From NCBI GenBank assembly GCA_030831725.1, contig JAURKN010000064.1, forward strand, positions 1 to 8,883: a stretch of DNA of 8,883 bases. Reading direction: 5' to 3'. Below the pieces are notes generated by a model. That model had not been told where the DNA came from. It did not search any database and saw only the letters and a list, made by a program, of their open reading frames with translations. Both the position numbers and the translations under genes were made by a program. This DNA comes from Ferruginibacter sp. Lineage in GTDB: Bacteria > Bacteroidota > Bacteroidia > Chitinophagales > Chitinophagaceae. This document shows, piece after piece, positions 1 to 6,653 of this stretch (position 1 is the first letter of the stretch; each line of letters starts with the position of its first letter).

Positions 1-494
1 ATAAGGCCATACCTTTTTGCCGTTTCAGGCATGAATTGCCAGGGGCCTGCTGCGCCCACCCAACTGGTGGCACCTGTTTTCAAATGGCTCTCAATCACAG
101 CCAGATATTTCAGTTCATGTGGAAGCTTGTATTGCGACAACACCTGATCAATCAAGTCAAAATACATGGACCCCGTTTTCTTTAATTTGATCAATTCGTT
201 ACGATGGGCATTAAGATAGCCCTGCATGAATAGTTCCGCATTCGGATTGACTTGTTTGTCGTATGGAATAGAAGGGTTGTAACTGAATTCGGTAAACAAA
301 TTTTTGAAACCAAACTGATTGAAATCCTTGCCAGGTAAATTGCTGGTATCCGCTATCGGATATTTTTTATTTGAGGGGAAGGAGAAGCTATTTATTGAGG
401 TAAAGAGAAAACAAGTTAGAAAAATCAAATGAAAAAGCAAACGAGCGCTTTGATGATTGTTTTTATCTGCTATGTTACGCCAAGCTCTTAACAT
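1..494 (-). CDS. MltD-like lytic murein transglycosylase, N-terminal part (C-terminus beyond window)
   Basis: Partial gene: 164 residues run from an ATG at 494 to the left edge. Residues 19-34 are hydrophobic after an Arg-containing N-terminus, which suggests a signal peptide or membrane anchor. There is no convincing lipobox, because Cys28 sits inside the hydrophobic stretch and follows Phe-Leu-Thr. Residues ~126-164 match the SLT/GH23 fold: VIESHLKTGATSW holds the catalytic Glu (E135), followed by VGAAGPWQFMPETA and YGL. This spacing is characteristic of MltD-type enzymes, which cleave the MurNAc-GlcNAc bond of peptidoglycan to give 1,6-anhydroMurNAc ends. The protein would act at the wall in the periplasm. 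Family members often carry C-terminal LysM repeats, but that region is outside the window. Two in-frame TGA codons lie just upstream, so the ATG is the only good start. The transglycosylase call is firm; the MltD subfamily is less so. Confidence 0.88.
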   Translation of the reverse strand, partial: MLRAWRNIADKNNHQSARLLFHLIFLTCFLFTSINSFSFPSNKKYPIADTSNLPGKDFNQFGFKNLFTEFSYNPSIPYDKQVNPNAELFMQGYLNAHRNELIKLKKTGSMYFDLIDQVLSQYKLPHELKYLAVIESHLKTGATSWVGAAGPWQFMPETAKRYGL

Positions 495-660
495 ATTTGT
501 TTGATCTTTGATTTTCAATTTCAATCATCAATTCAAATTTCATGTTGGAATTTGATGGAATGTGAGTTGAATCAAAATGGTAAAGGAAAAAAATAACAGG
601 TTGAATCCTATTTCGATGTGCAATAGGGTCGTTTGTTATATCCAACAACATCTGATTGAT

Positions 661-668
661 CAAATGTA
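661..668 (-). promoter_or_regulatory. Possible -7 promoter element for the lytic transglycosylase gene
   Basis: On the minus strand this reads TACATTTG, a full match to the Bacteroidota -7 consensus TAnnTTTG, in the gap between tatA and the transglycosylase gene. It would give a leader of about 160 nt. No clear -33 TTG/TTTG lies at the usual distance upstream, and a chance match in AT-rich sequence is plausible, so this is tentative. Confidence 0.28.
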
Positions 669-741
669 TGATAAATGCAAGCGTAAGATGGGATAATTAA
701 TGAGCAGCAGTTATGGTCGAATCTGACCATGGAGAAGCGAA

Positions 742-960
742 TTAATTTTTGGTCGCGTCTTTCTCGTTCATGCCTTCCTGAATCTCGCTCTTTACGTTGT
801 TTTTAGCATCGTTGAACTCTCGGATACCTCTTCCTACTCCGCGCATAAGCTCAGGAATTTTTTTCCCTCCGAAAAACAAGAGAACAGCCAAAAGTACGAG
901 GAGCCATTCGCTGCCACCTGGCAGGCTTAATAATAATGCGGATATGAAATTGAGTGTCAT
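742..960 (-). CDS. tatA: Sec-independent protein translocase TatA
   Basis: A 72-residue TatA/TatE-type protein. TatA oligomers form the pore, or membrane-thinning element, that moves folded twin-arginine proteins across the inner membrane after recognition by TatC. A short N-terminus leads to SLPGGSEW and a transmembrane helix at residues ~17-30. The Phe30-Gly31 hinge and an amphipathic helix (GGKKIPELMRGVGRGIREF) follow, then a short charged tail. The KKIPEL...G.GIREF pattern favours TatA over TatB. The frame stays open upstream to a TTG at 1002, but the ATG at 960 fits the normal TatA N-terminus and was chosen. No tatB or tatC is nearby. The gene lies 97 nt beyond the rplS terminator and so probably has its own promoter. 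Confidence 0.9.
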   Translation of the reverse strand: MTLNFISALLLSLPGGSEWLLVLLAVLLFFGGKKIPELMRGVGRGIREFNDAKNNVKSEIQEGMNEKDATKN

Positions 961-978
961 GATCTTTATATTGGAGCA

Positions 979-986
979 TAAAGGTA
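979..986 (-). promoter_or_regulatory. Probable -7 promoter element of tatA
   Basis: The minus strand reads TACCTTTA, which matches TAnnTTTG at five of six fixed positions, 18 nt before the tatA ATG and downstream of the rplS terminator. The position is right for an independent tatA promoter with a leader of about 12 nt. No convincing -33 element was found. Confidence 0.35.
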
Positions 987-1050
987 ACTCAAAAATTACC
1001 AATAAGAGAAGTTAAAAGCAGATTTTGAGTTTTTAGTATCACAAAGGCAT

Positions 1051-1080
1051 AAAAAAAGCAGAAACCTGGTTTCTGCTTTT
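1051..1080 (-). terminator. Intrinsic terminator of rplS
   Basis: Positions 1054-1080 form a perfect palindrome: AAAAGCAGAAACC and its reverse complement around a single central base. On the minus strand this gives a stem of about 11 bp with a 5-nt loop, followed by seven U residues (1057-1051). It begins 20 nt after the rplS stop codon, so it should insulate rplS from tatA. The A/T ends of the stem could allow weaker action on the opposite strand. Confidence 0.9.
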
Positions 1081-1099
1081 AACATATTTTGTTTTCCGC

Positions 1100-1462
1100 T
1101 TATTTGGCGGAAACAACCATTCTTTTTTCTTTGATACGTGCGCTTTTTCCGCTTCTTTCTCTCTGGAAGTAGAGTTTAGCTCTTCTTACACGTCCAACTT
1201 TGTTCAAAACAACGCTTTCGATGTTTGGACTGTGAACAGGGAAAAGTCTTTCAACACCAACTCCATCGCTGATCTTACGAACAGTGAAAGTAGCGGTAGA
1301 CCCGTTTCCTTGACGCTTGATTACGTCTCCTTTGAAACTCTGGATACGCTCCTTGTTTCCTTCCTGGATCTTATAGTTTACAGTTACGTTGTCACCTGCT
1401 TTGAAAGAAGGCAGACTGGACTGTTTAGTCATTTGCTCATGTACAAAATCAATGGCGTTCAT
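1100..1462 (-). CDS. rplS: 50S ribosomal protein L19
   Basis: A 120-residue protein of normal length for bacterial L19, a large-subunit protein at the 30S-50S interface. Recognisable blocks are the N-terminal helix with PSFKAGDNVTVNYKI, the core ERIQSFKGDVIKRQGNGS, FTVRKISDGVGVERLFPVHS, and the basic C-terminus VGRVRRAKLYFQRERSGKSA. The ATG is preceded by A-rich sequence without a Shine-Dalgarno motif. In many bacteria rplS lies with rpsP-rimM-trmD; here it is a single-gene unit with its own -7 element upstream and a strong terminator downstream. Confidence 0.98.
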   Translation of the reverse strand: MNAIDFVHEQMTKQSSLPSFKAGDNVTVNYKIQEGNKERIQSFKGDVIKRQGNGSTATFTVRKISDGVGVERLFPVHSPNIESVVLNKVGRVRRAKLYFQRERSGKSARIKEKRMVVSAK

Positions 1463-1484
1463 ATCATTTCTGTTTATGGGAGGG

Positions 1485-1492
1485 CAAAGGTA
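1485..1492 (-). promoter_or_regulatory. -7 promoter element of rplS
   Basis: The minus strand reads TACCTTTG, a full match to TAnnTTTG, 22 nt upstream of the rplS ATG. Transcription would start near 1479, giving a leader of only about 16-17 nt. No clear -33 motif is visible. The close fit between element and start codon makes it credible. Confidence 0.55.
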
Positions 1493-1638
1493 AGCATAAT
1501 TGTTGGTTTCTTGAAGGATAAGTGAAAAAAGTTTGCATTTATTTCAAAAAATGTTTCAAAAATCTCATTATCCCGTTTACGGAAACCGATGCAAATCAAA
1601 TCAATAATCCTTTAACAATGAATATGTTATGTTGTTCT

Positions 1639-1672
1639 AAAAAAGAAAACGTCCTTTTGAGGGGACGTCTTC
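1639..1672 (-). terminator. Intrinsic terminator after rny
   Basis: On the minus strand GAAGACGTCC (1672-1663) pairs with GGACGTTTTC (1654-1645). This is a 10-bp stem with one G-U pair and an 8-nt loop, followed by six U residues (1644-1639). It begins 24 nt after the rny stop codon and separates the pheT-rny transcript from rplS. Confidence 0.88.
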
Positions 1673-1696
1673 TTAATTATTTGCAAAAGGCCTTTT

Positions 1697-3256
1697 TTAT
1701 CTCGCGATGTTTACCGCTCTTTTTTCACGGATTACTGTCACTTTGATTTGACCTGGGAATGTCATTTCAGTCTGGATCTTTTGAGCGATTTCAAAACTCA
1801 ATTTTTCACTGTCTGAGTCAGTTACTTTATCTGCCTCAACAATTACCCTCAATTCTCTTCCGGCCTGAATGGCGTATGCTTTTTCTACTCCACCATATGC
1901 CATAGCGAGGTTTTCCAGGTCTTTGATACGCTGGATGTATTGCTGCATGATCTCTCTTCTGGCACCGGGTCTTGCACCGCTTATAGCGTCACATGCCTGG
2001 ATGATAGGAGAGATTACAAATTTCATTTCCATTTCATCGTGGTGCGCACCTATGGCGTTTACCACAGCAGGATTTTCACCATATTTTTCAGCCAATTTAG
2101 CGCCAAGTAAAGCGTGACTCAGTTCTGTTTCCTCATCAGGTACTTTACCAATATCGTGAAGCAATCCGGCTCTTTTGGCAAGTTTAGGATTCATTCCCAG
2201 CTCCGAAGCCATGATCGCACAAAGATTTGCAGTTTCACGACTGTGCATTAACAAGTTCTGTCCATAAGATGAACGAAAACGCATTCTACCAACCATGCGG
2301 ATCAATTCCTTGTGAAGTCCGTGAATTCCCAATTCCATAGCAGTCCGCTCTCCAATCTCCATAACCTGGTCTTCCAATTGACGCTTGGTTTTTTCCACCA
2401 CTTCCTCAATTCTGGCCGGGTGAATACGTCCGTCAGAAACCAGTCTTTGCAGAGAAAGTCGGGCAATCTCACGACGCAATGGGTCAAATGATGATAATAC
2501 GATAGCCTCTGGAGTATCGTCAACAATCAAATCTACTCCTGTAGCTGCTTCAATAGCTCTGATGTTTCTTCCTTCTCTACCGATGATGGATCCTTTTATT
2601 TCATCACTCTCCAAATTGAAAACGGTGATGGAATTCTCAATCGCCTGCTCTGCAGCAGTACGTTGGATAGTTTGTATGACGATTTTTCTTGCTTCTTTAT
2701 TGGCTTTCTGCTTCGCATCTTCTATGATTTCCTGCTGTAGCACCAATGCTTTTGTTTGCGCCTCATGCTTAAGGCTTTCAATCAGTTGAGTCTTGGCATC
2801 TTCTGCGGAAAGTCCGGCCACTTTTTCCAATCTCCGAATATGCTCCTCCTGGTGTTTTTCCAGTTCAGTCCTTTTTTGATTGACGATTTCAGTCTGGCGG
2901 TTCAGGTTTTCCTTGATGCCTTCGTTTTCCTTAATCTGTTTGTCCAGATTGGACTCCTTTTGGTTGATGCTTTGTTCCTTTTGTTTGATTTTATTCTCAG
3001 ATTCACTGAGTTTTTGGGTTCTCTGAAGCACATCCCTGTCGTGGTCTGCTTTCATTTGAACAAACTTCTCTTTGGCTTCGAGCATTTTTTCTTTTTTCAG
3101 GGTTTCTGCCTGAAATTGTCCTTCGGAGATGATTCTTTGGGCTTCGGATTTTGCGTCTTCTACAATTTTATTGTTGTTTTTGGCAAAAATGAACTTACCT
3201 GCCACGATTCCCGCAATCAGCGCACCTGCGCCTATGATGATGGAAATAGGTTCCAT
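1697..3256 (-). CDS. rny: Ribonuclease Y
   Basis: A 519-residue membrane-anchored endoribonuclease of typical length that initiates mRNA decay. Domains in order: an N-terminal transmembrane helix (~residues 5-25, rich in Gly/Ala/Ile); a long charged coiled coil (~30-200) with Lys/Glu/Gln heptads; a KH RNA-binding domain (~210-275) with the IIGREGRNIR motif at 224-233; and an HD metal-dependent phosphohydrolase domain (~330-425) with His338, the LLHDIGK motif (H367, D368) and the AHHDE cluster (H405-E408). A conserved C-terminal segment ends near PGQIKVTVIREKRA. All catalytic motifs are intact. The ATG at 3256 starts just before the anchor, and an A-rich stretch stands in for a ribosome site. 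The gene follows zapA by 170 nt that seem to encode a structured RNA, and ends at an intrinsic terminator. Confidence 0.98.
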   Translation of the reverse strand: MEPISIIIGAGALIAGIVAGKFIFAKNNNKIVEDAKSEAQRIISEGQFQAETLKKEKMLEAKEKFVQMKADHDRDVLQRTQKLSESENKIKQKEQSINQKESNLDKQIKENEGIKENLNRQTEIVNQKRTELEKHQEEHIRRLEKVAGLSAEDAKTQLIESLKHEAQTKALVLQQEIIEDAKQKANKEARKIVIQTIQRTAAEQAIENSITVFNLESDEIKGSIIGREGRNIRAIEAATGVDLIVDDTPEAIVLSSFDPLRREIARLSLQRLVSDGRIHPARIEEVVEKTKRQLEDQVMEIGERTAMELGIHGLHKELIRMVGRMRFRSSYGQNLLMHSRETANLCAIMASELGMNPKLAKRAGLLHDIGKVPDEETELSHALLGAKLAEKYGENPAVVNAIGAHHDEMEMKFVISPIIQACDAISGARPGARREIMQQYIQRIKDLENLAMAYGGVEKAYAIQAGRELRVIVEADKVTDSDSEKLSFEIAQKIQTEMTFPGQIKVTVIREKRAVNIAR

Positions 3257-3281
3257 GAATTTTGGTTGTTTTTATCTGATT

Positions 3282-3416
3282 CTCAATATGTTAAGTGTCA
3301 ATTCCTCTTTTGAGCAAAAAGGAGACGGTCAAAGGTATTCATTTTTTTTAACTTTTGGGGGTGCCCATACGTCTTGACCTTACAAAAAGCGTTTCAAAGC
3401 GGAATCAGAACATGAG
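3282..3416 (-). ncRNA. ssrS: Candidate 6S RNA (Bacteroidota type) between zapA and rny
   Basis: This gap contains no ORF but folds, on the minus strand, into the long hairpin with a central bubble that defines 6S RNA. Outer stem: CTC (3416-3414) with GAG (3284-3282), and ATGTT (3413-3409) with AACAT (3292-3288). Lower stem: TGATTCCGCTTT (3407-3396) with AAAGAGGAATTG (3310-3299), 12 positions with one G.A mismatch and two G-U pairs. Central bubble: 16 nt on each arm (3395-3380 and 3326-3311). Upper stem: GGTCAA (3379-3374) with TTGACC (3332-3327), continuing to GTAT (3370-3367) with ATAC (3338-3335). 6S RNA sequesters the housekeeping RNA polymerase by mimicking an open promoter. A 6S RNA next to zapA is a known arrangement in other phyla. 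The pairing was done by hand; the exact ends, promoter and identity are unproven. No TAnnTTTG lies just upstream, so it may be processed from the zapA transcript. Confidence 0.6.
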
Positions 3417-3426
3417 GAGTATTTAA

Positions 3427-3714
3427 TTAGAGCGTTTTTGATATCTGCTCTTCCATTTTTGCCAGCTGCTTGGACAGTTCGTCGATCATTGCGGTGGAGT
3501 TTTCCAGATTGGCATTTTGAGTGGCATACCAGATGATTACCATGGCAATATAATCTTGCATGTCTTTGCCTGCGAACTGGGTTTTGAATTCGATAATCTT
3601 GTCGTTGATCAATTTTACGGTTTTACGGACAGTCTCCTCATCTTCCCGACTTGTTTTTATCCGGTAGGTCCTGTCGGCAATCGTAATATTGACGGGTATC
3701 ATTTCTTCTGACAT
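3427..3714 (-). CDS. zapA: Cell division protein ZapA
   Basis: A 95-residue protein with the ZapA architecture. An N-terminal beta hairpin (VNITIADRTYRIKTS, residues 8-22) is followed by helices that begin with DEETVRKTVKLINDKI. The conserved central segment is KDMQDYIAMVIIWYATQNANLE (split here by description: KDMQDYIAMV then IIWYATQNANLE, ~50-71), and a C-terminal coiled coil runs at ~72-95. ZapA dimers and tetramers bind FtsZ and bundle its filaments at midcell. The ATG at 3714 follows the coiled-coil gene by 7 nt, so the two are almost certainly cotranscribed and possibly translationally coupled. No Shine-Dalgarno motif is visible. Length and secondary-structure pattern fit the family. 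Sequence divergence from the proteobacterial form is as expected for this phylum. Confidence 0.88.
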   Translation of the reverse strand: MSEEMIPVNITIADRTYRIKTSREDEETVRKTVKLINDKIIEFKTQFAGKDMQDYIAMVIIWYATQNANLENSTAMIDELSKQLAKMEEQISKTL

Positions 3715-3721
3715 GGCGTTT

Positions 3722-4009
3722 TTATTCGCTTAGCAGTGCTATGCATTTATCAATTTCTTTAATGTATTTCCCGATTACCTGTTCCATTGCTTTTTTATCT
3801 GCTTCGTTCATTTTTCCAGTACTTGATTTCAGAATAAGCTTTTGTTCTTCTAGCAATTTGATGGTATGTTGACTCTTTTCAAGCTCGGCTTTTAAATTTT
3901 TGATGGTATCCTCCTGCTGTGCACATTGTTTTTGCAATGCGGAAAAGTTACGCAAAAGCTGCTGCAGTTTGCGATTGATATTGACAATATGGTTTTCGAG
4001 CAGTTTCAA
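3722..4009 (-). CDS. Small coiled-coil protein between pheT and zapA (ZapB-like position), TTG start
   Basis: A 95-residue protein not recognised by sequence beyond its coiled coil. Residues ~10-62 form a continuous amphipathic helix (for example LQQLLRNFSALQKQC and LKAELEKSQHTIKLLEEQK). A short linker (KSSTGKMNEADK) and a C-terminal helix ending DKCIALLSE follow. There is no signal peptide or membrane segment, so it is probably cytoplasmic. The start is TTG: no ATG occurs in frame before residue 67, and the pheT TAA lies only two codons upstream in the same frame. The sequence AAAGGA sits almost against the TTG, closer than normal for a Shine-Dalgarno site. Its place 7 nt before zapA, its size and its coiled coil suggest a ZapB-like partner of ZapA, but that function is inferred from context only. 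Confidence 0.75.
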   Translation of the reverse strand: MKLLENHIVNINRKLQQLLRNFSALQKQCAQQEDTIKNLKAELEKSQHTIKLLEEQKLILKSSTGKMNEADKKAMEQVIGKYIKEIDKCIALLSE

Positions 4010-4015
4010 ATCCTT

Positions 4016-6436
4016 TTATTTTCGAATTTCCGCACCGATGTTTTTTTCATAACTGAGGATGATTTTATCCATGAAGGCATCAATCTCTTTGTCTGTGAGT
4101 GTTTTGTTTTCATCTCTGAAGGTAAAGCTCATAGCCATCGATTTTTTATCTGCTCCCAATTTCTCACTTTCAAACACATCAAACAAAGAAACGGTATTCA
4201 ATGATTCTATTTTCTGTGTTAAAGCTATTTGTTCAAGTTCAGAATAGGAAACCTTTTTTTCCACCACCAAAGCAAGATCTCTGGTAACAGCCGGAAACTT
4301 CGACCATTCTTTAAAAGCGACAGGTTTGCTTTTGGAATTCAAGATCTCATCCATGTTCAAGTCTGCAAAAAATACAGGCTGTTTGATGTCGAACTTTTTC
4401 AACAACTGCTGGCTCACTTCACCGATGATGGCTATGTTTTTTTGACCCTGTTTCAGGGTGATACATTGTTGAAATGATGAGTTTGCCTCTGTGCTGATGC
4501 TGAATTTAATGATTCCAGCATTTTTCAAGAGGTTCGAAATCAAGCCCTTTAAATGGAAGAAATCAGCTTTCTTCTCTTTGCCTCCCCAAAAAGGATTGGA
4601 AGTGTTTCCCGTGTGATAAATGACCAAGTGGTTGTCTTCCGTTATGTGGCCTGACGCATTTTTCAGATAGGTTTTACCGAATTCAAAAAAGCGGAGATCG
4701 TTGTTTTTGTGATTCAGGTTGTGTGAAATAACCTGTAATCCGCTTTGGATCATATCCGGCCTAAGCATGTTCAATTCGGCACTTAGACTGTTCATCATGA
4801 TCACAGATTGGTTCAATACTTCTTGGGTATAAAACTGTGCATTAGTGATGCTGTTGGTGAAAATCTCCTGGAATCCCATTCCACAAAGCTGTCCGGTAAG
4901 TTTTTCCTTCAGGTTGCTTGCGTTCTGATTGGGATTTGAAGATGGTACGAAAGAAAAATGCTGGTCGACCGGAATCTGGTCCAATCCGTCTATTCGAATG
5001 ATTTCTTCCACAATGTCTGCCTGATGCTGTATGTCTCTTTTGGAAGAAGGCACCAACAATTGAATGCTGTGTTCATTTTCCGATTCTATGACAAAGCCAA
5101 GTGCAAGTAAAATGGATTTTACTGATGCGATCTGATATGCTTTACCGCTTAGTTTTTTCAGGTAATCCCAATGGAACTCAATGTTGGTTTTTTGTACCGG
5201 ATTTGGGTAATGATCAAAAATCAAACTTGAAAGCGAACCTCCAGCGTTTTCAAGAATCAATCCTGCGGCTCTTTCCAGATTGAAAAGGGTTTGTTCTATA
5301 TCAACGCCTTTTTCAAATCGGGTGGAGGCATCTGTTCTCAGTTCATGGTGAAGTGCAGCCCTTCTGATCCATTTGGGATCAAAGCAAGCGCTTTCCAGAA
5401 AAATATTTTTTGTTTCTGCCGTCACTCCACTTTCAAGTCCGCCATAAACACCTGCAATACACATTGGCTCTGATTCGTTGCAGATCATCAGCTCGTGTCC
5501 GTTTAACTTTCTTTCTTTTCCTTCTAAGGTTACGAACTTGGAATCAGCGTCTGCATTTTTGACGATGATTTTTTTTCCTTTTATTTTGTCGGCATCAAAA
5601 GCGTGAAGAGGTTGTCCGCTTTCATGCAAAATAAAGTTGGTGATGTCCACTATGTTGTTGATGCTTTTCACACCAATGCTGTTCAATCTTTTTTTAAGCC
5701 ACTCAGGACTTTCTTTGACGGAGATACCTGAGATATAAATTCCGCAATATCTCGGACAAGCATCCGTGTTTTTTATTTCCACATTAGGAATGGCGAGTCC
5801 TGCAGGGATGGTGATTTCGGAACTTGGCATTGATGCTGAGATGTTTTGTTGTTGATGATAACTCAGGTAGGCGCATACATCTCTTGCCACGCCACGATGA
5901 CTCATCGCATCCATTCTGTTTGGTGTAAGTCCGATTTCGTAAATGAAATCGGTTTCCGTTTTGAACACTTCGGAGGCAGGTGTACCTGCTTTGTGAACTT
6001 GATCCAAAACGATGATTCCACCATGGTCATCGCTGATTCCCAATTCATCTTCGGCGCAAATCATCCCCTCACTTTCCGCACCTCGGATTTTTGCTTTTTT
6101 TAAGGTGATGGGTTCACCACTAGATGGATATATGGTTGTTCCTGCCAATGCCACAACCACTTTTTGTCCGGCAGCCACATTGGCTGCACCGCAAACGATG
6201 TTCAAGGGTTTTTCGCCGCCTACATCAACTGTGGTCAGTTTCAGTTTATCGGCTTCCGGATGTTTTTCACAGGTGAGCACTTCACCCACAAAAACACCAT
6301 GCAATCCGCCTTTGATGCTTTCTTTTTTTTCCATGTGCTCCACTTCGAGTCCGATGGAAGTCAGAATATGAGACAATTTTTCCGGGTCAACTTGAACCGG
6401 AAGGTACTCCATTAGCCATTGATAAGATATCGTCAT
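4016..6436 (-). CDS. pheT: Phenylalanine--tRNA ligase beta subunit
   Basis: An 806-residue protein, full length for the bacterial beta subunit of the alpha2-beta2 enzyme that charges tRNA-Phe in the cytoplasm. Domains in order: an N-terminal helix-turn segment; an EMAP-type tRNA-binding OB domain (~44-155, with GEVLTCEKHPEADKLKLTTV and IVCGAANV); the B3/B4 editing domain (~215-395, with NNIVDITNFILHESGQPLHA and RTDASTRFEKGVD); a B5 domain (~415-485, ending DIVEEIIRIDGLDQIP); a catalytically inactive synthetase-like core (~500-700); and a C-terminal FDX-ACB anticodon-binding domain (~713-806, with KFPAVTRDLALVVE). All domains appear intact. pheS is not adjacent. The gene heads a minus-strand unit with the coiled-coil gene, zapA and rny, and has its own -7 element 21 nt upstream of the ATG. 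Confidence 0.98.
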   Translation of the reverse strand: MTISYQWLMEYLPVQVDPEKLSHILTSIGLEVEHMEKKESIKGGLHGVFVGEVLTCEKHPEADKLKLTTVDVGGEKPLNIVCGAANVAAGQKVVVALAGTTIYPSSGEPITLKKAKIRGAESEGMICAEDELGISDDHGGIIVLDQVHKAGTPASEVFKTETDFIYEIGLTPNRMDAMSHRGVARDVCAYLSYHQQQNISASMPSSEITIPAGLAIPNVEIKNTDACPRYCGIYISGISVKESPEWLKKRLNSIGVKSINNIVDITNFILHESGQPLHAFDADKIKGKKIIVKNADADSKFVTLEGKERKLNGHELMICNESEPMCIAGVYGGLESGVTAETKNIFLESACFDPKWIRRAALHHELRTDASTRFEKGVDIEQTLFNLERAAGLILENAGGSLSSLIFDHYPNPVQKTNIEFHWDYLKKLSGKAYQIASVKSILLALGFVIESENEHSIQLLVPSSKRDIQHQADIVEEIIRIDGLDQIPVDQHFSFVPSSNPNQNASNLKEKLTGQLCGMGFQEIFTNSITNAQFYTQEVLNQSVIMMNSLSAELNMLRPDMIQSGLQVISHNLNHKNNDLRFFEFGKTYLKNASGHITEDNHLVIYHTGNTSNPFWGGKEKKADFFHLKGLISNLLKNAGIIKFSISTEANSSFQQCITLKQGQKNIAIIGEVSQQLLKKFDIKQPVFFADLNMDEILNSKSKPVAFKEWSKFPAVTRDLALVVEKKVSYSELEQIALTQKIESLNTVSLFDVFESEKLGADKKSMAMSFTFRDENKTLTDKEIDAFMDKIILSYEKNIGAEIRK

Positions 6437-6456
6437 GTATCGCTGTAAATTGAATG

Positions 6457-6464
6457 CAAAGATA
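6457..6464 (-). promoter_or_regulatory. -7 promoter element of pheT
   Basis: The minus strand reads TATCTTTG, a full match to the Bacteroidota consensus TAnnTTTG, 20 nt before the pheT ATG. The predicted transcript start is near 6451, giving a leader of about 14 nt. The -33 region is not clear, with only a T-rich stretch further upstream. This promoter would drive pheT, the coiled-coil gene and zapA, and perhaps the 6S-like RNA and rny. Confidence 0.55.
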
Positions 6465-6629
6465 GTTTTTTAACCTCCATAATGTGGTAAAATCATATGT
6501 GGTATTCAGCTTCTAACAGAAATTTCCGACAGCGCAAAAACAATTTTTCGGATTAAAACGTGTAAAAAAAAAGAAGCAAAGGAAAAACCGCTCAAAATAA
6601 GTAGTTTTATAGTCGGCTTTCTTGGTAAA

Positions 6630-6653
6630 TCTGTGTAAAAGTCTGTGGAAAAC
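6630..6653 (+). repeat. Tandem 12-nt near-repeat upstream of dnaB
   Basis: Two directly adjacent units, TCTGTGTAAAAG (6630-6641) and TCTGTGGAAAAC (6642-6653), are identical at 10 of 12 positions. The cores TGTGTAAAA and TGTGGAAAA each differ at one base from the inverted DnaA-box consensus TGTGnATAA. Related TGTGG or CGTGTAAAA sequences occur nearby, around 6559 and 6665. They could be binding sites for a regulator or DnaA, or a genome-wide intergenic word. Function is unproven. Confidence 0.4.

Noticed and set aside
475..663. 62-codon minus-strand open frame between tatA and the lytic transglycosylase gene
   Set aside because: It overlaps the start of the transglycosylase gene out of frame. 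It has no recognisable motif or start signal and lies in AT-rich intergenic sequence, so chance is the simplest explanation.
713..730. 6-bp inverted repeat ATGGTC/GACCAT after tatA
   Set aside because: The stem is short and has no U-run on the minus strand, so it is not convincing as a terminator or operator.
961..1002. N-terminal extension of TatA from a TTG
   Set aside because: The extension would cover the likely promoter and leader. The ATG at 960 gives the usual short TatA N-terminus.
1463..1640. Possible L19 leader RNA upstream of rplS
   Set aside because: No stable conserved-looking fold was seen, and the -7 element at 1485-1492 places the transcript start too close to the gene.
1685..1696. 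Perfect palindrome AAAAGGCCTTTT just after the rny stop
   Set aside because: It has no loop and only a weak A/T stem as a hairpin. The proper terminator is the stem at 1645-1672.
1522..1746. 74-codon plus-strand open frame between rny and rplS
   Set aside because: It runs through the rny terminator and into the 3' end of rny on the opposite strand, and its composition is not protein-like.
2756..3313. 185-codon open frame on the plus strand opposite the rny coiled coil
   Set aside because: Its Phe/Leu-rich product mirrors the Lys/Glu-rich coiled-coil codons of rny. The pseudo-membrane character comes from the antisense of that repeat-like region.
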